Positions 39,419 through 47,593 of a stretch of 64,000 nucleotides of DNA are shown one piece after another. The position numbers and the translations under genes were made by a program. Below the pieces are notes generated by a model that worked only from the letters and a program-made list of their open reading frames with translations, was not told the DNA's origin and ran no database searches. The stretch is from positions 186,001 through 250,000 of the forward strand of contig NZ_JAGFNZ010000003.1 in NCBI RefSeq assembly GCF_019448085.1, read 5' to 3'. The DNA is from Caproiciproducens faecalis. Lineage in GTDB: Bacteria > Bacillota > Clostridia > Oscillospirales > Acutalibacteraceae. Within the stretch, counting starts at the first letter, position 1; every line of letters starts with the position of its first letter.

Positions 39419-41359
39419 GTGCTTGCCCGTTTTTCACAACGGGACACGGTGCTGGTTTCTATGAATGACGGTTTTTTCAAGGTGGCTGCGGCAACGCCGT
39501 CCATTAAGGTTGCCGATTGTGAATATAATAAAAATCAGATTCTTGAACAAATGCGGGAATGCGAAAAACGCGGGGTGACCGCGGTGGTTTTTCCGGAGCT
39601 TTGTCTGACCGGATACACCTGCGGCGACCTGTTCCGTGACCGCACGCTGATTACGGCGGCGCAGAAAGCGCTCGGTGAGATTCTGGAACAGACCCGCAGC
39701 ATGAATCTGCTCGCGGTCATCGGGCTTCCGGTACCGGTGGGCGCGGACCTTTACAACTGCGCTGCGGTCATCTGCCGCGGAAAGCTGCTGGGGCTGCCGG
39801 CAAAGAGCAGCATTCCGAATTACAGTGAATTTTACGAAGCACGGCATTTTACGCCTGCGCCCGCCTACGCGGAAACCCGTTTCTGCGGTAAAACTGTTCC
39901 GCTGGGAAACAGCTTGATCTTCCGGTGCGAAAGCATGCCGGAGCTGGTGGTGGGTGTAGAAATCTGCGAGGATCTTTGGACGGCCTGTCCGCCGTCCGCG
40001 CAGCTGGCGCAGTGCGGCGCAACCTTACTTTTAAATCCTTCCGCAAGCGATGAAATCATCGGCAAGGCGCCTTACCGCCGCAATCTGGTCAACGGGCAGT
40101 CCGCCCGGCTGATCGCGGCCTACGCTTACGCCGACGCGGGGGAGGGGGAATCCTCCACTGATCTGGTGTATGCCGGACATAATGTGATTGCCGAAAATGG
40201 AACGGTCCTCGCGGAATCTACCCTGTTTACGACCGGGCTGACCGTGGCGGACGTAGACTTGCAGCGTATGCTGCAGGAGCGCCTGCGCACTACCACTTGG
40301 TCCAATGCGGGCGAAGCCTACGAAGTCAGTTTTACCATGGACATGCCGGTCGCTTCTCTGGAGCGGAAATTCCCGGCGCTCCCCTTTGTACCGGATGATA
40401 CAAAGGACTTGAGTGAGCGCTGTGAAATGATTCTGAACATGCAGGCGGCCGGACTCAAGACAAGGCTGAAGCATACCGGTTCCAAATGCGCGGTAATCGG
40501 TGTTTCGGGCGGGCTGGATTCCACGCTTGCCCTGCTGGTGATTGTTCGCGCGTTTGACCTTTTGAAGCTGGATCGCAAAGGGATATTGGCGGTCACGATG
40601 CCGGGCTTCGGTACGACCAAACGAACCAAGAGCAACGCACAGCGGCTTTCCGAAATGCTGGGAGTAACGCTAAAGGAAATTCCCATCGGGGACTCGGTGT
40701 CCAAACATTTTGAAGATATTGACCATGACCCGAATGTACGGGATGTCACCTATGAGAACGCGCAGGCGCGCGAGCGCACACAGGTATTAATGGACTTGGC
40801 AAACCAGTGCGGCGGGCTTGTCATCGGAACGGGCGACCTTTCCGAGCTTGCGCTCGGCTGGGCGACCTATAACGGCGACATTATGTCCATGTACGGCGTA
40901 AACTGCTCCATCCCCAAAACGCTGGTTCGGCACCTTGTGCACCACGCCGCCATTACAGGGGGGAAAGAGCTGTGCGCGCTGCTGGAGGATGTACTTGACA
41001 CCCCGGTCAGCCCGGAGCTTCTGCCGCCGGAAAACGGGGTTATTGCCCAGAAAACGGAAAATATTGTCGGCCCTTACGAGCTGCATGACTTCTTCCTGTA
41101 CTACATGCTCCGCTTCGGATTTACACCTTCAAAGATTTTTCACATGGCGCAGAGCGCGTTTGCCGGAATTTACGACGACGCGACCATTAAAAAATGGCTG
41201 ACAACTTTTTACAAGCGTTTCTTTATGCATCAGTTCAAGCGCTCCTGCCTGCCGGACGGCCCCAAGGTCGGCAGCGTCACGCTGTCCCCCCGCGGGGACT
41301 GGCGGATGCCCAGCGACGCTTCCTCCGCTCTCTGGCTCAGGGAAATCGAATCGCTGTAA
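39419..41359 (+). CDS. nadE: Glutamine-dependent NAD+ synthetase
   Basis: The protein has 646 residues from the GTG at 39419, or 632 from the ATG at 39461. The nitrilase-type glutaminase domain (about 20-290) shows the E-K-C triad in FPELCLTGYTCGDLF, LPAKSSIPNYSEFYE and VEICEDLW. The NAD synthetase domain (about 325-646) has the PP-loop SGGLDSTLAL and GTGDLSELALGW. It amidates nicotinic acid adenine dinucleotide with ammonia from glutamine. The start is ambiguous: the GTG has AGGAGGGGAGGG 10 bases upstream, while homologues usually begin near MNDGFFKVAAATP (39461), which has no ribosome site. Confidence 0.93.
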   Translation: MLARFSQRDTVLVSMNDGFFKVAAATPSIKVADCEYNKNQILEQMRECEKRGVTAVVFPELCLTGYTCGDLFRDRTLITAAQKALGEILEQTRSMNLLAVIGLPVPVGADLYNCAAVICRGKLLGLPAKSSIPNYSEFYEARHFTPAPAYAETRFCGKTVPLGNSLIFRCESMPELVVGVEICEDLWTACPPSAQLAQCGATLLLNPSASDEIIGKAPYRRNLVNGQSARLIAAYAYADAGEGESSTDLVYAGHNVIAENGTVLAESTLFTTGLTVADVDLQRMLQERLRTTTWSNAGEAYEVSFTMDMPVASLERKFPALPFVPDDTKDLSERCEMILNMQAAGLKTRLKHTGSKCAVIGVSGGLDSTLALLVIVRAFDLLKLDRKGILAVTMPGFGTTKRTKSNAQRLSEMLGVTLKEIPIGDSVSKHFEDIDHDPNVRDVTYENAQARERTQVLMDLANQCGGLVIGTGDLSELALGWATYNGDIMSMYGVNCSIPKTLVRHLVHHAAITGGKELCALLEDVLDTPVSPELLPPENGVIAQKTENIVGPYELHDFFLYYMLRFGFTPSKIFHMAQSAFAGIYDDATIKKWLTTFYKRFFMHQFKRSCLPDGPKVGSVTLSPRGDWRMPSDASSALWLREIESL

Positions 41360-41399
41360 TCAATCCGTGATTGGCCCTTCTTGCTTTTTCTCTGCTCCC

Positions 41400-41505
41400 A
41401 TAAGCGCATCGCCGTAATTCAACAGATAACTATCTGAGAGCATCGCCGTAGGCACTTGCCGACCGCATGGCCCTGCCCTCAGGCCGGGCGGGTCCCTACG
41501 ACGTA
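41400..41505. repeat. GC-rich structured intergenic element
   Basis: In the gap after nadE, an 11-bp direct repeat GCATCGCCGTA (41406-41416 and 41440-41450) flanks a hairpin CAGATA/TATCTG (41423-41436). CGTAGG/CCTACG (41447-41452 and 41495-41500) then closes a larger stem that contains GCCC/GGGC (41470-41489). It is unlike the surrounding AT-rich DNA and may be a dispersed palindromic repeat or a structured RNA. Confidence 0.45.
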
Positions 41506-41518
41506 AATACGAAACAAC

Positions 41519-41563
41519 AAATCCCCTTTCCAACCGCTTGGCGGTATTGGAAAGGGGATTTTC
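41519..41563 (+). terminator. Bidirectional terminator between nadE and the lytic transglycosylase gene
   Basis: AAATCCCCTTTCCAA pairs with TTGGAAAGGGGATTT around an inner CCGC/GCGG hairpin, with a T tract on the plus side and an A tract on the other. Confidence 0.85.
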
Positions 41564-41591
41564 ATATCTGTCTGCATTTAATGATACTGAT

Positions 41592-42392
41592 TTATAGCAG
41601 TGACATCGAGCTGTCCGTATCGGACGAAGAAAGGCCCGAAATGTCGGAGGACATCATCTGGGTGGTGTTCATCTGCATCTGCGCAATATAAAGCTGCAAA
41701 AACGTCAGATAATCGTCATAGGTGTACGATGTGCCGGAGGTACCGGTTCCGGCAGCACCGGTCGCCGGAAAACCGGTCAGGGCGGAAAGTCCCGTCAGGC
41801 CTGACGTTCCGGGGAGCGTGCCGGTCAGAAGCGAGCTTAATTCGGAAAGCTGGTCGGTCGGCGCGGAAACATCCCCGCCCGCGGCATCCAGCACCTTGGA
41901 AATGTAAGCCTGCGTCTCTTTAAACGGAGGAACTCCGCCGTATTTGGCCACGTTTCCGCTGCCCGCGTTGTAAGCGGCAAGCGCCAGCTTTGCGTCTCCG
42001 TTGTACCGGTCGAGCATCTGGCTCAGGTATTTTGCGCCGCCCATGATATTCTGCTCCGCGTCAAAAGAATTCTGTACGCCCAGCGAGGCGGCGGTTCCCG
42101 GCATCAGCTGCATGACGCCCTGCGCCCCGCAGCTGGATACAGCGTCCGCGTCGAAGCCGGACTCCACTTTGGCGACCGCTTTCAGCAGATTAAGCGGAAC
42201 GTTATATTTTTCAGAGGCGGTACGGAAGATATCTTCCATACTGCTGTTTTTTTTCTGGCTGTCCATTGCGCCCACCGCGTTTTGCAGCAGACCGGAAAAT
42301 ACGGAGGAGGCCGTACTGCCGGTTGACGTGGAATTCGCGCGGCTTTTTGCGGATATTTGACTGGTATAATCGGAAAGAATACGGTTGTCCAT
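41592..42392 (-). CDS. SLT-type lytic transglycosylase
   Basis: The protein has 266 residues. The lytic transglycosylase domain (about 50-165) carries the catalytic glutamate in AVAKVESGFD, the GVMQLMPGT motif and LAAYNAGSGNV. It cleaves peptidoglycan to anhydromuramyl products. No signal peptide or membrane anchor is visible at the N-terminus, which is low-complexity Ser/Thr, and the C-terminus is Gly/Ser/Thr-rich. The Bacillus YjbJ-type enzymes look similar. The start at 42392 is chosen for GGAG 8 bases upstream. Confidence 0.88.
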   Translation of the reverse strand: MDNRILSDYTSQISAKSRANSTSTGSTASSVFSGLLQNAVGAMDSQKKNSSMEDIFRTASEKYNVPLNLLKAVAKVESGFDADAVSSCGAQGVMQLMPGTAASLGVQNSFDAEQNIMGGAKYLSQMLDRYNGDAKLALAAYNAGSGNVAKYGGVPPFKETQAYISKVLDAAGGDVSAPTDQLSELSSLLTGTLPGTSGLTGLSALTGFPATGAAGTGTSGTSYTYDDYLTFLQLYIAQMQMNTTQMMSSDISGLSSSDTDSSMSLL

Positions 42393-42568
42393 GCTTACAC
42401 TCCACATTTTATTTTCCAAATATTGAAATTATTATCTTTATCATAGCGTATTTTGTCGGAAAAGCCAACCTTTTTAAGAAAATTATTTTTTAACGTATTT
42501 TTGTGACCGCGTAAAAAACGATTCCGTTTGCGTTCACAATGATGACAATGAAAAAGCACGCGCGATTC

Positions 42569-42598
42569 GTATATTTTACGCGGCGGGTTGGCAGAATA
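42569..42598 (+). promoter_or_regulatory. Possible sigma-G promoter of spoVAC
   Basis: GTATA (42569-42573), an 18-base spacer, then CAGAATA (42592-42598), one mismatch from the Bacillus sigma-G pattern GHATR-N18-CATXHTA. The start would lie just before the ribosome site, leaving a very short leader. Confidence 0.42.
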
Positions 42599-42619
42599 TT
42601 TTTCGAAGGAGGTGCCAAG

Positions 42620-43063
42620 ATGACAATATCAAAAAATGAATATAAGAAAATGGCGGATAAGGCTTCGCCCGGAACAACATATGGCAAAAACATGTTTTTT
42701 GCCTTTGTGGTCGGCGGCGGTATCTGCGCGCTTGGACAGGCACTGGCCAATCTGTACGTGCGGTACGGTTTGGAGCTTAAGGACGCGCGCGCGTGGGTTT
42801 CCATCAGTCTAATCGCGCTCAGCGCGCTGTTGACTGCTCTGAAAATTTACGACAATCTTGCCAAGCACGCCGGAGCGGGTACGCTGGTGCCGATTACGGG
42901 GTTTGCCAATTCCATTGTCGCGCCGGCCATGGAGTTCAAGAGTGAGGGCTATGTGATCGGCATGGGCGGGAAAATGTTCGTAATAGCCGGGCCGGTACTG
43001 GTTTACGGAATTGCGGCTTCGATTTTATACGGACTGATTATATGGTTTTTCCATTTATACTAA
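42620..43063 (+). CDS. spoVAC: Stage V sporulation protein AC
   Basis: This 147-residue membrane protein has about four hydrophobic segments and the family stretch PGTTYGKNMFFAFVVGGGICALGQ. SpoVAC is the mechanosensitive channel-like component that moves Ca-dipicolinic acid across the spore inner membrane. The start at 42620 has a strong AAGGAGG 7 bases upstream. It is followed by spoVAD after 17 bases, and a possible forespore promoter lies just upstream. Confidence 0.95.
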   Translation: MTISKNEYKKMADKASPGTTYGKNMFFAFVVGGGICALGQALANLYVRYGLELKDARAWVSISLIALSALLTALKIYDNLAKHAGAGTLVPITGFANSIVAPAMEFKSEGYVIGMGGKMFVIAGPVLVYGIAASILYGLIIWFFHLY

Positions 43064-43080
43064 AATGAGGAGGAATGGCT

Positions 43081-44100
43081 ATGCCTACCCGAATCGGCAA
43101 ATATACGATTGAAATGGGCAGTAAGCCGGTGATTCTCGGCTTTGCCTCTGTCGTCGGCAAAAAAGAGGGGGAAGGCCCCCTCGGAGAGTACTACGACCAG
43201 TGTCACAACGACACCACGCTGGGTGAGTCAAGCTGGGAGAAAGCGGAAAGCCGCCTGCAAAATGAGGCGGTGGTGTTGGCGCTGGGCAAAGCAAACCTGA
43301 AAAATACGGATATTGACTGTATTTTGGCCGGGGATTTGCTGAATCAGTGTATTTCCTCCACCTTTGGCCTGCGCAGTCTGAACATTCCGTTCCTCGGCCA
43401 GTTCGGCGCGTGCTCCACCATGGCGCAGACGCTGGCAATCGCTTCGCTGTTTGCGGAGTCCGGCGCGGCGCGGCACGCGGTTGCGGTAACTTCCTCCCAC
43501 TTCTGTTCCGCGGAGCGGCAGTTCCGTTTTCCGTTGGAGTACGGCGGGCAGCGCACGCCTACGGCGCAGTGGACAGCCACGGCTGCCGGAGCGATTGTAA
43601 TGGGTTCCCCGCAGCAGAAACAGGAAGGGCAGATCGTTGTAAATTCCGTTTCCTTCGGCCGGATAACGGATTTCGGAATCAAAGACGCGGCAAATATGGG
43701 GGCCGCCATGGCACCGGCGGCAGCGCAGACACTGCTGGACTATTTTTCAGACACCGGCTCTTCGCCAAAGGATTACGACCTGATTCTGACCGGTGACCTT
43801 GGCAGAATCGGCAGCGACCTGATGGAAGAACTGCTGATGAAGGACAAGATCGACATCAGTGCCGTACACAATGACTGCGGACTGATGATTTATGACCGCG
43901 AAAAGCAGGACGTCCACGCGGGCGGTTCCGGCTGCGGGTGTTCCGGCGCGGTGCTCTGCTCCTATATCATGCAGCAGATGATGGCGGGTAAACTGCACAA
44001 GGTGTTGTTTTTGGGTACGGGTGCTCTGATGTCGCCCACCTCCTCCCAGCAGGGAGAAAGCATCCCGGGAGTGGCGCATCTGGTCTATTTGATGGCATGA
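43081..44100 (+). CDS. spoVAD: Stage V sporulation protein AD
   Basis: The protein has 339 residues with a thiolase-like fold (GPLGEYYDQCHND, GDLLNQCISSTFGLR, GSGCGCSGAVLCSY). SpoVAD binds dipicolinic acid and works with SpoVAC during spore formation and germination. The ATG at 43081 is used because AGGAGG is 7 bases away; the ATG at 43075 would be 1 base away. No spoVAE follows: a terminator comes directly after the stop. Confidence 0.95.
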   Translation: MPTRIGKYTIEMGSKPVILGFASVVGKKEGEGPLGEYYDQCHNDTTLGESSWEKAESRLQNEAVVLALGKANLKNTDIDCILAGDLLNQCISSTFGLRSLNIPFLGQFGACSTMAQTLAIASLFAESGAARHAVAVTSSHFCSAERQFRFPLEYGGQRTPTAQWTATAAGAIVMGSPQQKQEGQIVVNSVSFGRITDFGIKDAANMGAAMAPAAAQTLLDYFSDTGSSPKDYDLILTGDLGRIGSDLMEELLMKDKIDISAVHNDCGLMIYDREKQDVHAGGSGCGCSGAVLCSYIMQQMMAGKLHKVLFLGTGALMSPTSSQQGESIPGVAHLVYLMA

Positions 44101-44103
44101 TAT

Positions 44104-44133
44104 AAAAAAGGGGCGGCTGATAGCCGTCCCTTT
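44104..44133 (-). terminator. Bidirectional terminator between spoVAD and the phosphohexomutase gene
   Basis: GGGGCGGC (44110-44117) pairs with GCCGTCCC (44123-44130, one G-U). A TTT follows on plus and TTTTTT (44109-44104) on minus. Confidence 0.8.
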
Positions 44134-44141
44134 ACTGGTTT

Positions 44142-45665
44142 TTATCCGATATATTTTTCCAGAGGAGAGATATCCAGTCCGGAGCAAGTGCGCAAAAAGC
44201 CGTAGAGCTGTTTCGCGATCTGTTTATTTCCACCCGGAATGTCGCTCTCTATGTTCAGCGGCATCAGGGGGTCATGTACGCTCAGCCGGAGCAAAAACCA
44301 GCCGTTTCCGTTCTCTTTCCCAAAGGAAATGCGGATGCCCTCGCGGTTGTCGGGCGCAATCAGCCAGCCCGGCTGCTGTTTGGCGTAGGCTTCCAAATCC
44401 GAAATGACTTTGCTGCCACATTCCCGGAAGTTTTCTTCCAAAATCGGGAAGCGCAGCTCCGCGGCTTCCGCCGGTTCGGCCAACGGTTCCAGCAGGCTTT
44501 CCAGCGTTTTTCCCTGCGTGCGAAGCTGTGCCATTTTAATAATTATTTTTGTTACCAGATAAGCGCCGTCGTCCAAAAAATAATTCTCTCGCAGAGCGGC
44601 GTGGCCGGAGGTCTCTATGGCCAGCGGACAGTTAACGCCGTCTTCGTTCAGGCGGATCGCCTCGTTGATAACGTTCTTATAGCCTCTTTTGAAACGGTGG
44701 TGCTTTCCGCCCAGTGTTTCCTCAATGTAGGTTTTCAGCCCGCTCGAGGTAATGGAATCCGTGACGATCGTACCGCCTTCGTTGCCTTCCAGCGCAATGG
44801 CGGAGGCAATGGCTACCAGCCGGTTGCGGTTAATTTCGTCGCCCTTCGCGTCTACCGCGCCGCCCCTGTCAACATCGGTATCAAAAATAACACCCATGTC
44901 CGCTTTTGCCGCAACGGTCGCCGCGCAAACGGACTGCATGGCGGCCTCGTTTTCCGGGTTCGGGATATGGTTTGGGAAAGTGCCGTCCGGTTCCAGAAAC
45001 TGGCTTCCGTTCGTGTCCGCGCCGAGGGGAGCGAGAACATCCCGTGCGTAAAAGCCGCCCGCGCCGTTGCCTGCGTCCACCACAATTTTAAAGCCCGCGA
45101 GCGGATGCTCGTAGTCCGCGGCGTTCACGCCGGATTTGATTTTCTCTCTCAGAGCCGCGCAGTACTGCGCCATATAATCAACGGTTTCCACTTTGCCCGC
45201 GCCGGCGGCGGGGGTATTGCCGTCCTGTGCGTGCTGCAGAATCTGTTCAATGTCCGGTGCGTCAAGGCCGCCGTTCCGGGTGAAAAATTTCAGCCCGTTC
45301 CGGTTGAAGGGGTGGTGACTTGCCGTGATCTGGATAGAACCGTCGCAGCCAAGGTCAACGGTGGTCATGAACATGGACGGCGTGGAGGCGAGCCCGCAGT
45401 CCAGTACACGGACACCCGCCGCGCAAAGTGAGCGGGTGACCGCCGCCTGAATCCGGTTGGCGGAAATACGGGAGTCGTGCCCGACCGCAACCGTCAGCTG
45501 GGAAGCTTTCTTTCCGGTATGGGCTTCCAGCCACAGGAGAAAGCCCGCGGCCATTTTTTCAATATTTTCATCGGTGAGGCTGATCTCCTGCCCCTCAACA
45601 CCGTCGCTTGCCACTCCGCGGATGTCGGTGCCGCTTTTAAATTGTTTCCAGTACTTTGTAAGCAT
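44142..45665 (-). CDS. Alpha-D-phosphohexomutase (phosphomannomutase/phosphoglucomutase)
   Basis: The protein has 507 residues with the four-domain phosphohexomutase layout. The phosphoserine loop is ITASHHPFNRNG with S116, the metal loop is DTDVDR, and the sugar loop reads AIETSGHAAL. The usual phosphoserine motif is TASHNP; here the asparagine is histidine. It interconverts hexose 1- and 6-phosphates for envelope sugars, and the exact sugar cannot be told. AAGGGGA precedes the ATG at 45665. Confidence 0.88.
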   Translation of the reverse strand: MLTKYWKQFKSGTDIRGVASDGVEGQEISLTDENIEKMAAGFLLWLEAHTGKKASQLTVAVGHDSRISANRIQAAVTRSLCAAGVRVLDCGLASTPSMFMTTVDLGCDGSIQITASHHPFNRNGLKFFTRNGGLDAPDIEQILQHAQDGNTPAAGAGKVETVDYMAQYCAALREKIKSGVNAADYEHPLAGFKIVVDAGNGAGGFYARDVLAPLGADTNGSQFLEPDGTFPNHIPNPENEAAMQSVCAATVAAKADMGVIFDTDVDRGGAVDAKGDEINRNRLVAIASAIALEGNEGGTIVTDSITSSGLKTYIEETLGGKHHRFKRGYKNVINEAIRLNEDGVNCPLAIETSGHAALRENYFLDDGAYLVTKIIIKMAQLRTQGKTLESLLEPLAEPAEAAELRFPILEENFRECGSKVISDLEAYAKQQPGWLIAPDNREGIRISFGKENGNGWFLLRLSVHDPLMPLNIESDIPGGNKQIAKQLYGFLRTCSGLDISPLEKYIG

Positions 45666-45731
45666 CAGTCTGTCCCCTTTACGCTGTTATTTGGTTTTAT
45701 TATAAGCGATTCCGGGATATTTGTAAACGAG

Positions 45732-46415
45732 GTGTTCAAAATCGAAGATTTAATTACAGTGAGTAATATTTATAAAATATACAACAAAGGGGAAAACGAA
45801 GTGCGCGCTTTGAACGGCGTTTCCCTATCCATTCGCCCCGGGGAATTTGTTGCGATTGTCGGCCAGTCCGGCTCGGGGAAATCGACCCTGATGAATATTC
45901 TGGGCTGTCTGGATACGCCGACCTTGGGCGAGTATTATCTGGACGGAGAAAATGTGGCCGGGCTGAATGAAAAACGGCTGACCCAGATCCGGAACTGTGA
46001 GCTTGGCTTTGTCTTTCAGGGGTTTAATCTGATTAGCGGGCTGGATGCGCTGGAAAATGTGGAGTTGCCCCTGCTCTACCGTGGAATTCCAAAAGCGGAC
46101 CGCCGTACTCTTGCGGAACAGGCTCTTTGCAAAGTGGGACTTTCCAACCGCGAGCACCACAAACCCGATCAGATGAGCGGCGGGCAACAGCAAAGGGTGG
46201 CCATTGCGCGCGCAATTGCGGCAAAACCACCCATTATTCTGGCCGATGAACCGACCGGAAACCTGGACTCAAAGTCCGGCACGGCGGTCATGGAAATATT
46301 AAATTCTTTAAATCAGGAAGGAAAAACGGTCATCCTGATTACGCACGATGAGAAGATCGCCGCGTCGGCGGGCCGTGTGGTGCAGATACAGGACGGTCAG
46401 GTTATCCCTCAGTGA
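45732..46415 (+). CDS. ABC transporter ATP-binding protein (MacB/LolD type)
   Basis: The protein has 227 residues: Walker [10 protein letters not shown] near residue 43, Q-loop FQGFN, signature [14 protein letters not shown] and Walker [14 protein letters not shown]. This is the subfamily paired with FtsX/MacB-like permeases. No permease gene lies beside it, so the partner is elsewhere or lost. The GTG at 45732 is favoured by frame and homology, but its ribosome site (CGAGG) is almost adjacent and weak. Its last 14 bases overlap the convergent acetyltransferase gene. Confidence 0.88.
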   Translation: MFKIEDLITVSNIYKIYNKGENEVRALNGVSLSIRPGEFVAIVGQSGSGKSTLMNILGCLDTPTLGEYYLDGENVAGLNEKRLTQIRNCELGFVFQGFNLISGLDALENVELPLLYRGIPKADRRTLAEQALCKVGLSNREHHKPDQMSGGQQQRVAIARAIAAKPPIILADEPTGNLDSKSGTAVMEILNSLNQEGKTVILITHDEKIAASAGRVVQIQDGQVIPQ

Positions 46416-47046
46416 ACTTTTCATCCACAATTGTGTCCTTGAATTGGGGGAGTAGCTCTTTCCGGTGCTTCAGGTAGAAAAAGCAGTATTCATACATTTG
46501 GGTTATGGAAAGCATCTGGACGGAACGGCTGATGGTAATGTACCCGCAGCGCGGCTTGAAGTACAGGTACATCGGGAAGCCTCCGTCGTCACAGGGCTGA
46601 AGGAATTTCGCGTGAAGCCGGTGCGCGCCGAGTTTTTCATAAAAGCGGATGCGCTTTTTCTGCTGCTCGGCAAGCAGCGGATCAGTTTCTGAAACGTATT
46701 CCACGGAAAAGAGAATCCCGTCGAACGGACCGCAGTACTTTTGCCAAAGCGCCCGGAACAGCGCGCTGCCGTATCCGCAGCCATGGTGCTTTTTCAGAAC
46801 CGCAAGGTAGTCGAGCCACAGGACATTGCTGTCCGCGATTGTATAAACGAATGCGTATCCGATCAGTTCGTTGTCGGATAGCCGCCGGTACAGCAGAATT
46901 TTATACCGGTTGCTGTTCAGAAGCTGCAAAAGCTTTGGGTACGGGTACAATTCGCAGGGTGGGAACTGCTGCTTCATGTCTTCATAAATCATGGGCAGGT
47001 CATTTTTATTTCCCAACACAATGGCGGACTCGGGTGCGAAGGTCAT
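46402..47046 (-). CDS. GNAT-family N-acetyltransferase
   Basis: The protein has 214 residues with the GNAT core: LIGYAFVY, then YLAVLKKHHGCGYGSALFRAL (acetyl-CoA pyrophosphate loop as HHGCGYG), then RFYEKLGAHRL. The substrate is unknown. The start at 47046 gives AGGAGA an 8-base spacing; the ATG at 47052 is too close to it. It converges on the ABC ATPase gene with a 14-base overlap of stop regions. Confidence 0.8.
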   Translation of the reverse strand: MTFAPESAIVLGNKNDLPMIYEDMKQQFPPCELYPYPKLLQLLNSNRYKILLYRRLSDNELIGYAFVYTIADSNVLWLDYLAVLKKHHGCGYGSALFRALWQKYCGPFDGILFSVEYVSETDPLLAEQQKKRIRFYEKLGAHRLHAKFLQPCDDGGFPMYLYFKPRCGYITISRSVQMLSITQMYEYCFFYLKHRKELLPQFKDTIVDEKFTEG

Positions 47047-47180
47047 TTCCATAATCTCCTGTCTAATATAGCAGGTTTTCAGACGCTTTTCGGACCTGCT
47101 AAAGTCATTAATAGGCATTATAGCACATCCGGTCGAAAAACTGCAAGCTTCCCCAAAAAATGGGAACCTGACCGGCCTGA

Positions 47181-47208
47181 TTGACAATCGGGAAGAAAAT
47201 GTTATAAT
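47181..47208 (+). promoter_or_regulatory. Promoter of the 85-residue protein gene
   Basis: Perfect TTGACA (47181-47186), 16 bases, perfect TATAAT (47203-47208). Confidence 0.82.
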
Positions 47209-47267
47209 GGCCTTGGAAGATATTAGTATCACTGACCGGTGTATTTCACCGCTGAAGGAGGTTCATT

Positions 47268-47525
47268 ATGACATCATCTACGCTGCAGCTGCACGATGTG
47301 GATGTTCCCGCGTTCCTAAAGGTACTTGACCAGTGTGAGGGAAACGTTTTTCTGGTATCGCGCGAAGGCGATCACCTTAACCTCAAGAGCAAACTCAGTC
47401 AGCTGGTTGGACTGACACAGCTGATAGAAGGCGGCAAAATTGCGGAAGCCTTTATTGTCTGTGAAAAGCCGGAAGACGAGTCAAAGCTTTTCCGCTTCAA
47501 TCTTTTCGGAACAGAAAACAAATAA
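47268..47525 (+). CDS. Conserved small protein, possibly HPr-like fold
   Basis: The protein has 85 residues and no name I can assign. The order and spacing of its segments (NVFLVSREGDHLNLKSKLSQLVGL, then IVCEKPEDES) resemble the C-terminal two thirds of HPr, but there is no active-site histidine, so phosphotransfer is unlikely. It has an almost ideal promoter, a strong GAAGGAGG site and its own terminator, which suggests a well-expressed protein. Confidence 0.75.
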   Translation: MTSSTLQLHDVDVPAFLKVLDQCEGNVFLVSREGDHLNLKSKLSQLVGLTQLIEGGKIAEAFIVCEKPEDESKLFRFNLFGTENK

Positions 47526-47542
47526 TCGGAATTCCCAAATGC

Positions 47543-47566
47543 ACCGCCCGTCAGGGCGGTCTTTTT
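47543..47566 (+). terminator. Terminator after the 85-residue protein gene
   Basis: ACCGCCC/GGGCGGT with loop GTCA, followed by CTTTTTC. Confidence 0.88.
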
Positions 47567-47593
47567 CTACATTGAGAAAAGAGGGGAACAAGA

